Positions 9,756 to 18,083 of a stretch of 64,000 nucleotides of DNA are shown here, piece after piece; position 1 is the first letter of the stretch, and every line of letters starts with the position of its first letter. The notes beneath the pieces were generated by a model. It was given only the letters and a program-made list of their open reading frames with translations, was not told where the DNA came from and ran no database searches. Origin of the DNA: Williamsia herbipolensis (GTDB lineage Bacteria; Actinomycetota; Actinomycetes; Mycobacteriales; Mycobacteriaceae); assembly GCF_000964005.1 (NCBI RefSeq), contig NZ_JXYP01000016.1, positions 17,039-81,038 of the forward strand. Direction: 5' to 3'. The position numbers were made by a program, and so were the translations under genes.

Positions 9756-10676
9756 TCAGTAGGTGCTGTCGGGGGAGATGGTCGAGAGGAGTTCCTCGCC
9801 GGCCCGGAAGCGTCGGAGGTTCTCGGCGACCCACGGCGCCAGTGTCCGTGTGAGTCCCGAGGCGGGGTTGGCGACATGCGGGGTGACGATGATCCGGGGC
9901 TCGTCGAAGAGGGGGTCGTCGGGACCCGGGGGCTCGGGGTCGGTGACATCGAGGGCCGCACCGGCGATCTCGCCCGCACGGACCGCCCGCAGCAGGGCGG
10001 ACTGATCGACGAGGGTGCCGCGAGCGACGTTGACGATCCAGGCGTGGTCGGGGAGCGCGGCGAGAACCGAGGCATCGATGAGGTGACGGGTCTCGGCGGT
10101 CGACGGCGCGGCGAGCACGACATGGTCGCAGCGCGGCCACACCTCGTCGACGCGGTCGGCGGGCAGGGTCTCGCGGGCTCCGTCGACCCGACGACCGGAT
10201 CGGTTGACGGCGATGACGTCGGCGCCGCACGCCACGAGTCGGGGGATCAGCGATCGCGCGATGCCGCCCGCGCCGATGATCGCCACGGTGGAGCCGTGCA
10301 GCGAGCGGATGGTGGTGTCGATGACCTGCTTGTCCCAGCGCGACGTCACGGCCGCGGGGATCTGACGCAACCCGGCGAGCAGCAGCGCCAGGGCGTGCTC
10401 GGCGACGTTCTCGGCGTAGAAGCCCGACGCATTGGTCCATGTACGACGGTCGTCGATGAGTCCCGCCGCCATGAACTCCTCGATTCCGGCGAGTTTGAGT
10501 GCCACCCATTCGACGGCGTCGGGAAGGTCGGTGGGGAAGTCGTCGACACCTCCCGCCCACACCAGGACCTGCGCATCGGCCAACGAGGCGAGCACCCCAC
10601 CCGCGGATTCGATCGCGGCGGTGAGGTGCTCGTCGTGTCCCGGCGCCAGGGCGACCGGGGTTGTCTCGCTTGTCAT
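9756..10676 (-). CDS. D-2-hydroxyacid dehydrogenase family protein
   Basis: NAD(P)-dependent 2-hydroxyacid dehydrogenase, 306 aa. The nucleotide-binding domain shows GAGGIARSL. The catalytic Arg lies in NVARGTLVD, the Glu in DVTDPEPP and the His in VTPHVAN. The gene starts 17 nt after ectC in the same direction, so it is probably co-transcribed with ectABC as a fourth gene. That position is unusual because ectD (ectoine hydroxylase) or ask_ect are the common partners. It may reduce an oxo-acid linked to ectoine metabolism, but this is a guess from position only. Confidence 0.82.
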   Translation of the reverse strand: MTSETTPVALAPGHDEHLTAAIESAGGVLASLADAQVLVWAGGVDDFPTDLPDAVEWVALKLAGIEEFMAAGLIDDRRTWTNASGFYAENVAEHALALLLAGLRQIPAAVTSRWDKQVIDTTIRSLHGSTVAIIGAGGIARSLIPRLVACGADVIAVNRSGRRVDGARETLPADRVDEVWPRCDHVVLAAPSTAETRHLIDASVLAALPDHAWIVNVARGTLVDQSALLRAVRAGEIAGAALDVTDPEPPGPDDPLFDEPRIIVTPHVANPASGLTRTLAPWVAENLRRFRAGEELLSTISPDSTY

Positions 10677-10693
10677 CCCATGACGATAAGGGG

Positions 10694-11089
10694 TCAGTCG
10701 ACGGTGACGAGCGGGTAGACACCGTTCTCGTCGTGGGTCTCGTTGCCGACCACCGGCGGGTTGAACACGCAGTACATGCGCAGCTCGGTGGTCGCGGTGA
10801 CGGTGTGGCGCTCGTGGCCGTTCAGCAGGTACATGGTGTCGGGCCCCAGCGGGTACTCCTGGCCGGTCTCACGGTCGAGCAGCGTGCCCTCACCGGAGAT
10901 GAGCCACACGGCCTCGACGTGGTTCGCGTAGTGGAACTCGTTCACGGTACCGGCCTTGATGACGGTCTCGTGCAACGAGAAACCGACCTTGTCGCCACCG
11001 AGGATGATCCGCTTGGAACGCCAGTTGCCGTTCTCGGCGACGATGTCGCGGTCGGTGTCGGTGATCTCTGTGGTGGTGCGGACGATCAT
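10694..11089 (-). CDS. ectC: L-ectoine synthase
   Basis: Cyclises N-gamma-acetyl-2,4-diaminobutyrate to the compatible solute ectoine; a cupin enzyme of 131 aa, the normal size. It begins MIVRTTTEITDTDRDIVAE, and the metal-binding barrel contains NEFHYANHVEAVWLI and the PLGPDTMYLLNGHERH segment, all typical. The ATG at 11089 was preferred over an in-frame start 16 codons upstream because it matches the family N-terminus and has GGAAGGA upstream. Third gene of the ect operon, 67 nt after ectB. Confidence 0.95.
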   Translation of the reverse strand: MIVRTTTEITDTDRDIVAENGNWRSKRIILGGDKVGFSLHETVIKAGTVNEFHYANHVEAVWLISGEGTLLDRETGQEYPLGPDTMYLLNGHERHTVTATTELRMYCVFNPPVVGNETHDENGVYPLVTVD

Positions 11090-11156
11090 GGACGCGTTCC
11101 TTCCCGTTGCGGTCCGGCCCGGTCGGGCCGGGGACATGCGTGTGTTCTCCGAGTGC

Positions 11157-12410
11157 TCAGACGACCTTGGCGGTCGCCCGCGCGAGGATGTCGAGTCCCT
11201 GCTCGAGCTCGTCGTCGGAGATCGTCAGCGGCGGAAGCAGTTTCACGACCTGATCCGACGGCCCGGCGGTCTCGGTCAGCAGGTGCTCGTCGAAGGCGAG
11301 CGAGCACACCTTGCCGGCGTTCTCGGCGACCTCGAACACGAGGCCCTGGGCCATGCCGCGACCCCGGGTGCTGACGCCGTCGTACTTCTCCGACAGCTCG
11401 GTGAAGGCCTCGTGGATCCGGTTGCCCTTGGCGATGGTCGCCTTCTCGAAGGTGTCGTCGGACCAGAAGTGGTCGATGGCGGCCTTCGCGGTGACGAACG
11501 ACGGGTTGTTCCCGCGGAAGGTGCCGTTGTGCTCGGCGGGGCTCCACACGTCGAGATCGCGCTTGAACAGGGTCAGGGCCATCGGCAGGCCGTAGCCGCC
11601 GATCGACTTCGACAGGGTGACGATGTCGGGGGTGATACCGGCGATCTCAAACGAGAAGAACGGACCGGTACGGCCACAACCCATCTGGACGTCGTCGACG
11701 ATGAGCAGGATCTCGTGGCGCTTGCACAGATCGGCCAGTCCACGCAGCCACTCGGCGCGGGCGACGTTGACGCCGCCCTCACCCTGGACGGTCTCCACGA
11801 TGACACCGGCGGGCTTGTTGAAGCCGCTGCCCGAGTCGCCGAGGACCTGCTCGAACCAGCGGAAGTCCTTCATGTCGCCGTCGAAGTAGTCGTCGTAGGG
11901 CATCGGGGTGGTGTGCACCAGCGGCACGCCCGCCCCGGCGCGCTTGAACGCGTTGCCGGTCACCGACAGCGCGCCCAGCGTCATGCCGTGGAAGGCGTTG
12001 GTGAAGTTGATGATCGCCTCGCGGCCTGTCACCTTACGGGCCAGCTTGAGGGCGGCCTCGACGGTGTTGGTGCCCGTGGGGCCCGGGAACATGACCTTGT
12101 AGTCGAGGTTGCGCGGCATCAGGATCGTGTCCTGGAAGGTCTGCAGGAACTCGCCCTTCGCGACGGTCGACATGTCCAGACCGTGGGTGATGCCGTCGCC
12201 GGACATGTACTCCAGCAGTGCCTCTTTGAGCACCGGGTGGTTGTGCCCGTAGTTCAGCGCGCCGGCGCCGGCGAAGAAGTCGAGGTAGCGCACGCCCTCG
12301 CGGTCGGTGAGCCACGAGCCCGACGCCTTCTCGAAGACGGCGGGCCAGCCGCGGCTGTAGCTGCGGACCTCGGACTCCCGCGTTGCGAATATGTCGGATG
12401 AGAAGGTCAT
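11157..12410 (-). CDS. ectB: Diaminobutyrate-2-oxoglutarate transaminase
   Basis: PLP-dependent aminotransferase that converts aspartate semialdehyde to L-2,4-diaminobutyrate, the first ectoine step; 417 aa. It starts MTFSSDIFATRESEVRSYSR, the EctB hallmark. It carries the class-III aminotransferase segments FFAGAGALNYGHNHP, ETVQGEGGVN, DDVQMGCGRTG and the PLP lysine in TLSKSIGGYGLPMA. GAGGA precedes the ATG. It lies 161 nt after ectA; nothing else recognisable sits in that gap. Confidence 0.95.
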   Translation of the reverse strand: MTFSSDIFATRESEVRSYSRGWPAVFEKASGSWLTDREGVRYLDFFAGAGALNYGHNHPVLKEALLEYMSGDGITHGLDMSTVAKGEFLQTFQDTILMPRNLDYKVMFPGPTGTNTVEAALKLARKVTGREAIINFTNAFHGMTLGALSVTGNAFKRAGAGVPLVHTTPMPYDDYFDGDMKDFRWFEQVLGDSGSGFNKPAGVIVETVQGEGGVNVARAEWLRGLADLCKRHEILLIVDDVQMGCGRTGPFFSFEIAGITPDIVTLSKSIGGYGLPMALTLFKRDLDVWSPAEHNGTFRGNNPSFVTAKAAIDHFWSDDTFEKATIAKGNRIHEAFTELSEKYDGVSTRGRGMAQGLVFEVAENAGKVCSLAFDEHLLTETAGPSDQVVKLLPPLTISDDELEQGLDILARATAKVV

Positions 12411-12571
12411 GGTCGTCCTCAGATCTCCAGATGGTGAGTGGTCACGGCTGCGGCGAGATGCGCGCGCCGGGCGACACGGCTGTACCCGGGTACGCGGCGA
12501 ACGTCGTCGTCCGCTCGCACTGGAAAGCGCGCCCGGACCGTCGTCTGTACATCCGGCACGCGAAACGGGGT

Positions 12572-13090
12572 CTAGGCGCGCGGCGCGATGGTGTAGAGGT
12601 CCTCGGGCTCATGGGAGTCCGGGAAGTCCTCGGGCGCGAAATAGTCGCGACGGCTGATCGTCATGTCCCGACGCTCGGCGAACGAGGTGAACAGCTTCTG
12701 CGACGCCTCGTTGTCCGGGCTGATCGTGGTCTGCATCCGAGTGATGGAGTCGGTCTCCACTCGGTCCATGAGCGCTGACAACATCCGTCCGGCGAGACCG
12801 AGACCACGCTGGTCGGCGTCGACCGCGACCTGCCACACCATCACGGTGTCGGGGGCCTGCGGACGCACGTAGCCGGTCACGAAGCCGACGACGGTTCCGT
12901 CGACCTCGGCCACGATGCTCGTGCGCGCATAATCCTGGCACCACAGCACGTAGGCGTAGCTGCTGTTGAGGTCGAGGACCTCGGAGTCACGGGCGATTTC
13001 CCAGAGACGAACGCCATCGGCGACATCGGGCTCCCGGAAGGAGACCTCGGGTGTAGTGGTCAGGGTGGCACTCGTCTGTATGGGGGTCAT
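12572..13090 (-). CDS. ectA: L-2,4-diaminobutyrate acetyltransferase
   Basis: GNAT-family enzyme that acetylates diaminobutyrate with acetyl-CoA, the second ectoine step; 172 aa. Key segments: FREPDVADGVRLWEIARD, CQDYARTSIVAEVDG, the acetyl-CoA loop QRGLGLAGRML, and TTISPDNEASQKLF. It is the first gene of the minus-strand ect operon. The promoter should lie in 13091-13313, shared with the divergent rsmD gene, but I cannot assign it with confidence. Confidence 0.93.
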   Translation of the reverse strand: MTPIQTSATLTTTPEVSFREPDVADGVRLWEIARDSEVLDLNSSYAYVLWCQDYARTSIVAEVDGTVVGFVTGYVRPQAPDTVMVWQVAVDADQRGLGLAGRMLSALMDRVETDSITRMQTTISPDNEASQKLFTSFAERRDMTISRRDYFAPEDFPDSHEPEDLYTIAPRA

Positions 13091-13297
13091 GGCATCTCTG
13101 AAGTTAACAACGGGTCACACCGATGTCACCCAGAACCGGATATTTGCTGGTGAAAGCGCCTCTAAGCGCCAGTACAGACCCTCTTTGTGATACCCGTCAC
13201 GAAGTGGCGTGCCACGTCGGTGCGACGGGGTCGTGTCATGCCCGAACGGCCGTCGCCACGTCGCGGGGACGTCGGCGCCCTGGGTGCGACCACCGGG

Positions 13298-13306
13298 TAG
13301 GACAAT
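13298..13306 (+). promoter_or_regulatory. Probable leaderless -10 element of rsmD
   Basis: TAGGACAAT ends 7 nt before the rsmD ATG at 13314, the spacing expected if transcription begins at the start codon. No Shine-Dalgarno sequence is present, consistent with leaderless translation. Confidence 0.45.
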
Positions 13307-13313
13307 CACGGGC

Positions 13314-13886
13314 ATGAGGATCATCGCGGGGTCGGCGCGGGGACGCCCGATCACGGCGCCGCCCGCCGGCACCCGACCCACATCGGATCGCGTTCGCGAG
13401 TCGGTGTTCGCGATGCTCGACGCCCGCGTCGACCTCGATGGGGCCCGAGTCCTCGACCTCTACGCGGGGTCCGGCGCTCTCGGGCTCGAGTCGCTCTCGC
13501 GGGGGGCGGTGCGGGCGGTGTTCGTCGAGTCCGATGCGAAAGCGGCGTCGACCATCGCCGGCAACGCCGCGCGGTGCGGATTCACGGCCGCGTCGCTCGA
13601 CGTGCGGCGGCGACGCGTCGAGACGGTGGTCTCCGCCGCGGCCGACGACCGTTTCGACATCGTGTTCTGTGACCCGCCCTACGACGTCGACACCGAGGTC
13701 GTCGAGGGACACCTGCAGGCGCTCGCCGACCACGACTGGTGTGCGCCGGGCGCGCTCGTCGTGGTGGAGCGTTCGGCCCGGACGCCGCAGATCACGTGGC
13801 CGTCGGCCTTCACCCCCGAGCGTTCGCGACGGTACGGCGAGACCCGTGTCGACCTGGGCGAGGTGGCCGACCCGGAGCAGGAATGA
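13314..13886 (+). CDS. rsmD: 16S rRNA (guanine(966)-N2)-methyltransferase
   Basis: SAM-dependent methyltransferase acting on 16S rRNA G966, 190 aa. It begins MRIIAGSARGRPITAPPAGT, the conserved RsmD start, then VRESVFAMLDA, the SAM-binding motif VLDLYAGSGALGLESLSRGA, and the catalytic FCDPPYD. The start is set by homology and by the leaderless -10 box immediately upstream. Adjacent to coaD, a near-universal pairing. Confidence 0.94.
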   Translation: MRIIAGSARGRPITAPPAGTRPTSDRVRESVFAMLDARVDLDGARVLDLYAGSGALGLESLSRGAVRAVFVESDAKAASTIAGNAARCGFTAASLDVRRRRVETVVSAAADDRFDIVFCDPPYDVDTEVVEGHLQALADHDWCAPGALVVVERSARTPQITWPSAFTPERSRRYGETRVDLGEVADPEQE

Positions 13887-13913
13887 CGACCACGGGCACC
13901 GGCGGGCGACTGC

Positions 13914-13919
13914 TAGCTT
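13914..13919 (+). promoter_or_regulatory. Leaderless -10 element of coaD
   Basis: TAGCTT lies 7 nt upstream of the coaD ATG at 13927, with no Shine-Dalgarno sequence. The gene probably has its own leaderless transcript as well as read-through from rsmD. Confidence 0.45.
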
Positions 13920-13926
13920 GACCGGT

Positions 13927-14403
13927 ATGGCTGGAGCCGTCTGTCCGGGATCGTTCGATCCGCTCACCCGCGGTCACCTGTTCGTCATCGAGCGCTGCGC
14001 CCCGCGATTCTCGGAGCTGGTCGTGCTGGTGACGGTCAACCCGTCGAAATCGGGTCTGTTCGACATCGACGAGCGGGTTGCGCTGATCACCGAGTGCACA
14101 TCGCACCTGCCGAACGTCCGCGTCGACCGTTGGCAGGGACTCCTCGTGGACTACCTCCGCACCCACGAGCTGACCACGGTGGTGAAGGGATTGCGGGGAG
14201 CGGTCGACTTCGAATACGAGATGCCGATGGCCACCATGAACCGCGACCTGGCCGACGTGGAGACCTACTTCATGCTCACCGAGCCCCGATGGGCGCACGT
14301 GTCGAGTTCGCTGGTGAAGGAGGTCGCGCGACTCGGCGGCGACGTCGAGACGTTCCTCCCGCCGCCGGTGTTCGCCGCGCTCGGCGCCAAGCTCGCGCAG
14401 TAG
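13927..14403 (+). CDS. coaD: Phosphopantetheine adenylyltransferase
   Basis: Joins 4'-phosphopantetheine and ATP to make dephospho-CoA, the penultimate CoA step; 158 aa, the usual size. The N-terminus has the nucleotidyltransferase motif GSFDPLTRGH, and the C-terminal half has VKGLRGAVDFEYEMPMATMN and a Ser-rich SSSLVKEVARLGGDV segment, as in the mycobacterial enzyme. The start at 13927 places the motif at residues 8-17. Confidence 0.96.
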   Translation: MAGAVCPGSFDPLTRGHLFVIERCAPRFSELVVLVTVNPSKSGLFDIDERVALITECTSHLPNVRVDRWQGLLVDYLRTHELTTVVKGLRGAVDFEYEMPMATMNRDLADVETYFMLTEPRWAHVSSSLVKEVARLGGDVETFLPPPVFAALGAKLAQ

Positions 14404-14527
14404 TGCCGACGCGCCGACACACCGAGGCTCGCCTGACCGGGATTCGTCGTACCAATGGGCACAATAGTCACAGGAACAACACCAACCACTCGAGTCGGGC
14501 TCGTCCCGGCCGAGAAACGAGGTAGCT

Positions 14528-15307
14528 GTGTATCGGGTATTCGAAGCTCTGGACGAACTGGGCGCCATCGTCGAGGAGGCGCGCGGGGTCCCGATGACCG
14601 CCGGATGCGTCGTCCCCCGTGGCGATGTGCTCGAACTCCTCGACGATGTCAAGGACTCCATCCCCGCTGAACTCGACGACGCGCAGGACGTGCTCGACCA
14701 GCGCGACAAGCTCATCGGTGACGCGCGTGCACACGCCGACACCGCTGTCTCCGAGGCGACGTCGCAGTCGGACTCGATGGTCGCCCACGCGCGGGCCGAG
14801 GCAGACCGCATCCTGTCCGAGGCGAAGTCGCAGGCCGACCGGATGGTGGGCGAGGCCTCGGCCCACGCCACCGAGCTGGTCACCGACGCCACCGCCGAGG
14901 CGCAGCGGACCGCGGCCGGTGCCGCCCGCGAGTTCGAGGCCGTGACCGGCCGGGCCCGCGCCGAGGCCGCCCGGATGATCGAGTCCGGCAACGCGAGCTA
15001 CGAGAAGTCGGTCGCCGACGGCATCGCCGAGCAGCAGCGACTGGTGTCGGAGACCGAGGTCGTCGCGGCCGCGAAGAGCGAGGCCGACCGCATCATCGAC
15101 GCTGCTCACGCCGAGTCCGACCGCCTGCGCGGCGAGTGCGACGTCTACGTCGACAACAAACTCGCCGACTTCGAGGAGGTCCTCACCTCCACGATGCGCT
15201 CGGTGAACCGCGGCCGTCAGCAGCTCCGCACCGGGGCCGGCGTGCACGACTACAGCGAGCATCCCCGCGCCGTGCGGGACGACTACCCGACCGGCGTCGC
15301 GGTCTGA
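14528..15307 (+). CDS. sepIVA: DivIVA-like septal protein SepIVA
   Basis: Coiled-coil protein of 259 aa, similar in sequence and position to mycobacterial SepIVA (Rv2927c in M. tuberculosis). That protein is needed for septation and growth near the pole. The first 55 residues (YRVFEALDELGAIVEEARGVPMT...VPRGDVLELLDDVKD) are the conserved N-terminal module. Residues about 55-235 are a long heptad-like Ala/Glu/Asp/Arg coiled coil. A -10-like CACAAT at 14460-14465 gives a leader of about 55 nt. A GAGGTAG ribosome site precedes the GTG. A perfect hairpin follows the gene. Confidence 0.85.
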   Translation: MYRVFEALDELGAIVEEARGVPMTAGCVVPRGDVLELLDDVKDSIPAELDDAQDVLDQRDKLIGDARAHADTAVSEATSQSDSMVAHARAEADRILSEAKSQADRMVGEASAHATELVTDATAEAQRTAAGAAREFEAVTGRARAEAARMIESGNASYEKSVADGIAEQQRLVSETEVVAAAKSEADRIIDAAHAESDRLRGECDVYVDNKLADFEEVLTSTMRSVNRGRQQLRTGAGVHDYSEHPRAVRDDYPTGVAV

Positions 15308-15310
15308 CCT

Positions 15311-15340
15311 CGTCTCCCACCTCGGGCGAGGTGGGAGACG
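15311..15340 (+). terminator. Perfect 13-bp hairpin after sepIVA
   Basis: CGTCTCCCACCTC (15311-15323) pairs perfectly with 15328-15340 around a GGGC tetraloop, 4 nt after the sepIVA stop. No U-tract follows. It separates sepIVA from the DUF177-rnc-mutM unit, whose -10 (TATCGT, 15356-15361) lies just beyond. Confidence 0.75.
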
Positions 15341-15369
15341 GTGGCCCTCGCGGCGTATCGTCTACTCCC

Positions 15370-15981
15370 GTGTCCGATCAGCGTCTTCGATCGAGTTCCG
15401 CGGTCACCCCGTTCGTTCTCGACATCCGTTCCCTGGGACGTCGTCCCGGCACGATGACCCAGATCCATCGCACGGTCACCTGTGACCACAGCCTGGGTCT
15501 CGACCTCATCGCCATCCCCGCCGACAGCGAGATCGATCTCGACCTCCGGCTCGAGTCGGTCAACGAGGGAGTGCTGGTGACCGGCACGGTCAGCGGCGAG
15601 ACCGAGGGGCAGTGCGCGCGCTGCCTCGATCCGGTGAGCGGCACGGTGAACGTCTTCCTCACCGAGCTGTTCGCCCACCCCGACAGCGTCACCGAGCAGA
15701 CGACCGACGCCGACGACGTGCACCGCATCGTCGACGACAGGGTCGACCTCGAGCAGGCGGTCATCGACGCGGTCGGTCTCGATCTGCCGATGACGCCGCT
15801 GTGTCGCGAGGACTGCGGCGGCCTGTGTGTGGAGTGCGGCGTGCGACTCGACACCGCAGATCCCGAACACGGACACGAGTTCATCGACCCGAAGTGGGCG
15901 GCGTTGCGCGAGAAGTTCGCGGACCCGGCGTCTGCGGATGCACCCGGACCGGCCCGCGACGCGGCCGGCCCCACCGGGTGA
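15370..15981 (+). CDS. YceD/DUF177 family protein
   Basis: Conserved bacterial protein of 203 aa, usually linked to 23S rRNA or ribosome-related function and often next to rpmF or rnc. It contains the DUF177 core [10 protein letters not shown]...[23 protein letters not shown] and the C-terminal cysteine pairs [13 protein letters not shown], which may bind zinc. The GTG start at 15370 is supported by TATCGT 8 nt upstream (probably leaderless). Its stop overlaps the rnc start by 4 nt (GTGA), implying translational coupling. Confidence 0.85.
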   Translation: MSDQRLRSSSAVTPFVLDIRSLGRRPGTMTQIHRTVTCDHSLGLDLIAIPADSEIDLDLRLESVNEGVLVTGTVSGETEGQCARCLDPVSGTVNVFLTELFAHPDSVTEQTTDADDVHRIVDDRVDLEQAVIDAVGLDLPMTPLCREDCGGLCVECGVRLDTADPEHGHEFIDPKWAALREKFADPASADAPGPARDAAGPTG

Positions 15982-16754
15982 GCACGGTGTCGCCGAAGGC
16001 CTCCGATCCCGCTGGCGCCGCGTCGCTGCCGGGGCTGCCCGATCTCGTCGACGATCCGACCGACCTGCTCGAGGCGCTCGGTGTCGACATCTCGCGCGGG
16101 CTCCTGACGCTCGCGCTGACCCACCGCTCGTACGCCTACGAGAACGGTGGACTGCCCACCAACGAGCGCCTCGAGTTCCTGGGCGACTCGGTGCTCGGTG
16201 TGGTCGTGACCGAGACGCTGTATCTCACCTATCCCGACCGTCCCGAGGGCGAACTCGCGAAGATCCGCGCCAGCGTCGTCAACATGTACGCACTCGCCGA
16301 CATCGCGCGCGGGCTGGGACGCGGCGGCCTCGGTCGCCACATCCTGCTCGGCCGCGGTGAGGAGCTCACGGGCGGTCGCGACAAGGCGAGCATCCTCGCC
16401 GACGGCACCGAGTCGATCCTGGGCGCGGTCTACCTCGACCACGGCTTCGCGACGGCGCAGCGCGTCGTCGGTGCCCTGTTCGCGCCCTCCCTCGATCGGG
16501 CCGCCGTGCTCGGCGCCGGACTGGACTGGAAGACCTCGCTGCAGGAGCTGACCGCCGAGCGCGGCCTGGGCGTCCCGCAGTACGTGATCACCTCCACCGG
16601 ACCCGATCACTCCAAGGAGTTCACCGCCACCGCGGTCGTCGCCGGTGCGTCCATGGGTGTCGGTGCGGGCCGCACGAAGAAAGAAGCCGAGCAGAAGGCG
16701 GCCGCCACGGCATGGCAGGTGATCTCGGAGTCGAAGGCCGGCCCCACCTCGTGA
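15978..16754 (+). CDS. rnc: Ribonuclease III
   Basis: Double-strand-specific endoribonuclease for rRNA precursor processing and RNA decay, 258 aa. The signature [12 protein letters not shown] sits at about 62-73 with the second metal-site cluster [15 protein letters not shown]. The C-terminal dsRNA-binding domain (about 185-255) ends in [16 protein letters not shown]. The GTG start overlaps the DUF177 stop by 4 nt. A GC-rich 20-residue N-terminal extension precedes the fold. mutM follows after 27 nt, the same order as in mycobacteria. Confidence 0.95.
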   Translation: MSTVSPKASDPAGAASLPGLPDLVDDPTDLLEALGVDISRGLLTLALTHRSYAYENGGLPTNERLEFLGDSVLGVVVTETLYLTYPDRPEGELAKIRASVVNMYALADIARGLGRGGLGRHILLGRGEELTGGRDKASILADGTESILGAVYLDHGFATAQRVVGALFAPSLDRAAVLGAGLDWKTSLQELTAERGLGVPQYVITSTGPDHSKEFTATAVVAGASMGVGAGRTKKEAEQKAAATAWQVISESKAGPTS

Positions 16755-16781
16755 CCGGCGCGCTCATCCCGCGGGTGTGCG

Positions 16782-17690
16782 GTGCCTGAGCTCCCCGAGG
16801 TCGAGGTGGTGCGGCGCGGGCTCGACGCCCACGCCGTCGGCCGGACGATCGAGTCGGTCACCGTGCACCACCCTCGCGCGGTACGTCGTCATCTCCCCGG
16901 CGCCGAGGACCTCGCAGGTGTTCTCGCCGGCACGCGCATCGTCGCGGCCCGCCGCCGCGGCAAGTATCTCTGGCTCGACATCGACACGTCGGCGTCCTCG
17001 TCGTCCGCGGTCGACCCGCTGACCGAGGCCGCCCCTGATGTGGCCCTCGTCATCCATCTCGGGATGAGCGGTCAGATGCTGGTCTGCGACCCCGCGACCC
17101 CGGACCCCACACACCTGCGGGTGCGGGCGGCCCTCGGCGACGGCATGGAACTGCGCTTCGTCGATCAGCGGACGTTCGGCGGATGGTTCCTCGACGCGCA
17201 CACCGACACCGACACCGGGGTCGGGATCCCCTCGACGATCGCGCACATCGGACCCGACCCGTTCGATCCCGCCTTCGACCCGCGATCCGTGGTCGCGACA
17301 TGGCGCACCCGACACACCGAGATCAAGCGGGCACTGCTCGACCAGACCGTCGTGAGCGGCATCGGCAACATCTACGCCGACGAGGCGTTGTGGCGCGCCA
17401 GGATCCACGGCGCGCGGCCGACCGACGAGATCGGACCGCGCAAGTTGAACGACCTCCTCGCCGCGGCGACCGAGGTGATGGAGCAGGCGCTGGCCTCGGG
17501 CGGGACGTCGTTCGACTCCCTCTACGTCAACGTCAACGGCCAGTCGGGGTACTTCGAGCGATCGCTGAACGCCTATGGGCGCGAGGGGCAACCGTGCCGC
17601 CGATGCGGACGCATCATGCGTCGCGAACAGTTCATGAACCGCAGCTCGTTCAGCTGCCCGAAGTGTCAGGTGCGTCCGCGCGGCGCCTGA
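16782..17690 (+). CDS. mutM: Formamidopyrimidine-DNA glycosylase
   Basis: Base-excision repair enzyme that removes 8-oxoguanine and nicks the AP site, 302 aa. The N-terminus [13 protein letters not shown] provides the catalytic Pro and Glu. The beta-loop Lys is in [10 protein letters not shown] (about residue 60). The H2TH region contains [17 protein letters not shown]. The C-terminal zinc finger is C-x2-C...C-x2-C (PCRRCGR, SCPKCQ). The GTG start is fixed by the required N-terminal proline. The gene is followed by the kdp operon rather than osmC as in M. tuberculosis. Confidence 0.96.
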   Translation: MPELPEVEVVRRGLDAHAVGRTIESVTVHHPRAVRRHLPGAEDLAGVLAGTRIVAARRRGKYLWLDIDTSASSSSAVDPLTEAAPDVALVIHLGMSGQMLVCDPATPDPTHLRVRAALGDGMELRFVDQRTFGGWFLDAHTDTDTGVGIPSTIAHIGPDPFDPAFDPRSVVATWRTRHTEIKRALLDQTVVSGIGNIYADEALWRARIHGARPTDEIGPRKLNDLLAAATEVMEQALASGGTSFDSLYVNVNGQSGYFERSLNAYGREGQPCRRCGRIMRREQFMNRSSFSCPKCQVRPRGA

Positions 17691-17890
17691 CATCGGCGCG
17701 GAGAAGAACTTAGCGAACCGAACTATAGCGTAGAGGCACCGCCGCTCGCCGTAGGGATCCCGTAAAGGCGCCAGGTCGCGGCGTCGGGAGTCCGTTAACG
17801 ACGGCGGAACCGGGGATCCGGATGGGTCACGATCGGGCTCGTAGATCGGACCACCTCGAGTCCGGTCCTTGCCGTTCGTCAGGAGATCGC
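17691..17890 (+). promoter_or_regulatory. Structured leader and promoter region of the kdp operon
   Basis: Non-coding 200-nt stretch. TATAGC at 17724-17729 could be a -10 box, giving a leader of about 155 nt. The leader has several local pairings: CCGCCG 17739-17744 with CGGCGG 17802-17807, CGCC 17747-17750 with GGCG 17767-17770, and GGACC 17848-17852 with GGTCC 17864-17868 just before the ribosome site. This suggests a cis-acting RNA and/or KdpE site; identity is not established. Confidence 0.35.
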
Positions 17891-17983
17891 GTGACCGACT
17901 TCGTCTTCGTGCTCACCATCATCGGGTTGTTCGGAGCCTGTGCACTGGTGCTGCGCGCCGTGTCGGGACGGATGTCGCGATGA
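17891..17983 (+). CDS. 30-aa membrane peptide upstream of and coupled to kdpF
   Basis: Small ORF of 30 codons beginning GTG after AGGAG at 17881-17885 (5-nt spacing), the only strong ribosome site at the head of the operon. The product MTDFVFVLTIIGLFGACALV (first 20 residues) is one hydrophobic helix followed by a basic tail (LRAVSGRMSR). Its TGA overlaps the kdpF ATG as ATGA, and kdpF has no clear ribosome site of its own, so kdpF translation should depend on it. It may be a KdpF-like subunit of the pump or simply a translational lead-in. I know no assigned function. Confidence 0.65.
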   Translation: MTDFVFVLTIIGLFGACALVLRAVSGRMSR

Positions 17984-18078
17984 CCGCCTCGGGGACGGTC
18001 AACGTCATCCTCCTGGTCGCCGCGCTCGTGGTGGCCGTCTATCTGCTCGTCGCACTGGTCTTCCCGGAGAGGTTCTGA
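17980..18078 (+). CDS. kdpF: Potassium-transporting ATPase subunit F
   Basis: Single-span peptide that stabilises the KdpABC complex, 32 aa. The sequence MTASGTVNVILLVAALVVAV, then YLLVALVFPERF, has one membrane helix and the family ending (VYLLVALxxPERF). It starts inside the stop of the upstream 30-codon ORF (ATGA) and ends 5 nt before kdpA. The length and ending match KdpF well. Confidence 0.9.
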   Translation: MTASGTVNVILLVAALVVAVYLLVALVFPERF

Positions 18079-18083
18079 CACAC

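Noticed and set aside
13140..13200. Possible promoter operator upstream of ectA (GCGCC repeats near 13158-13172)
   Set aside because: Only a short direct repeat GCGCC-n5-GCGCC; too common at this GC content to call an operator.
17736..17890. Calling the kdp leader a c-di-AMP (ydaO) riboswitch
   Set aside because: Only scattered short resemblances; the conserved ydaO core could not be aligned in order by eye. Kept as an open structured leader instead.
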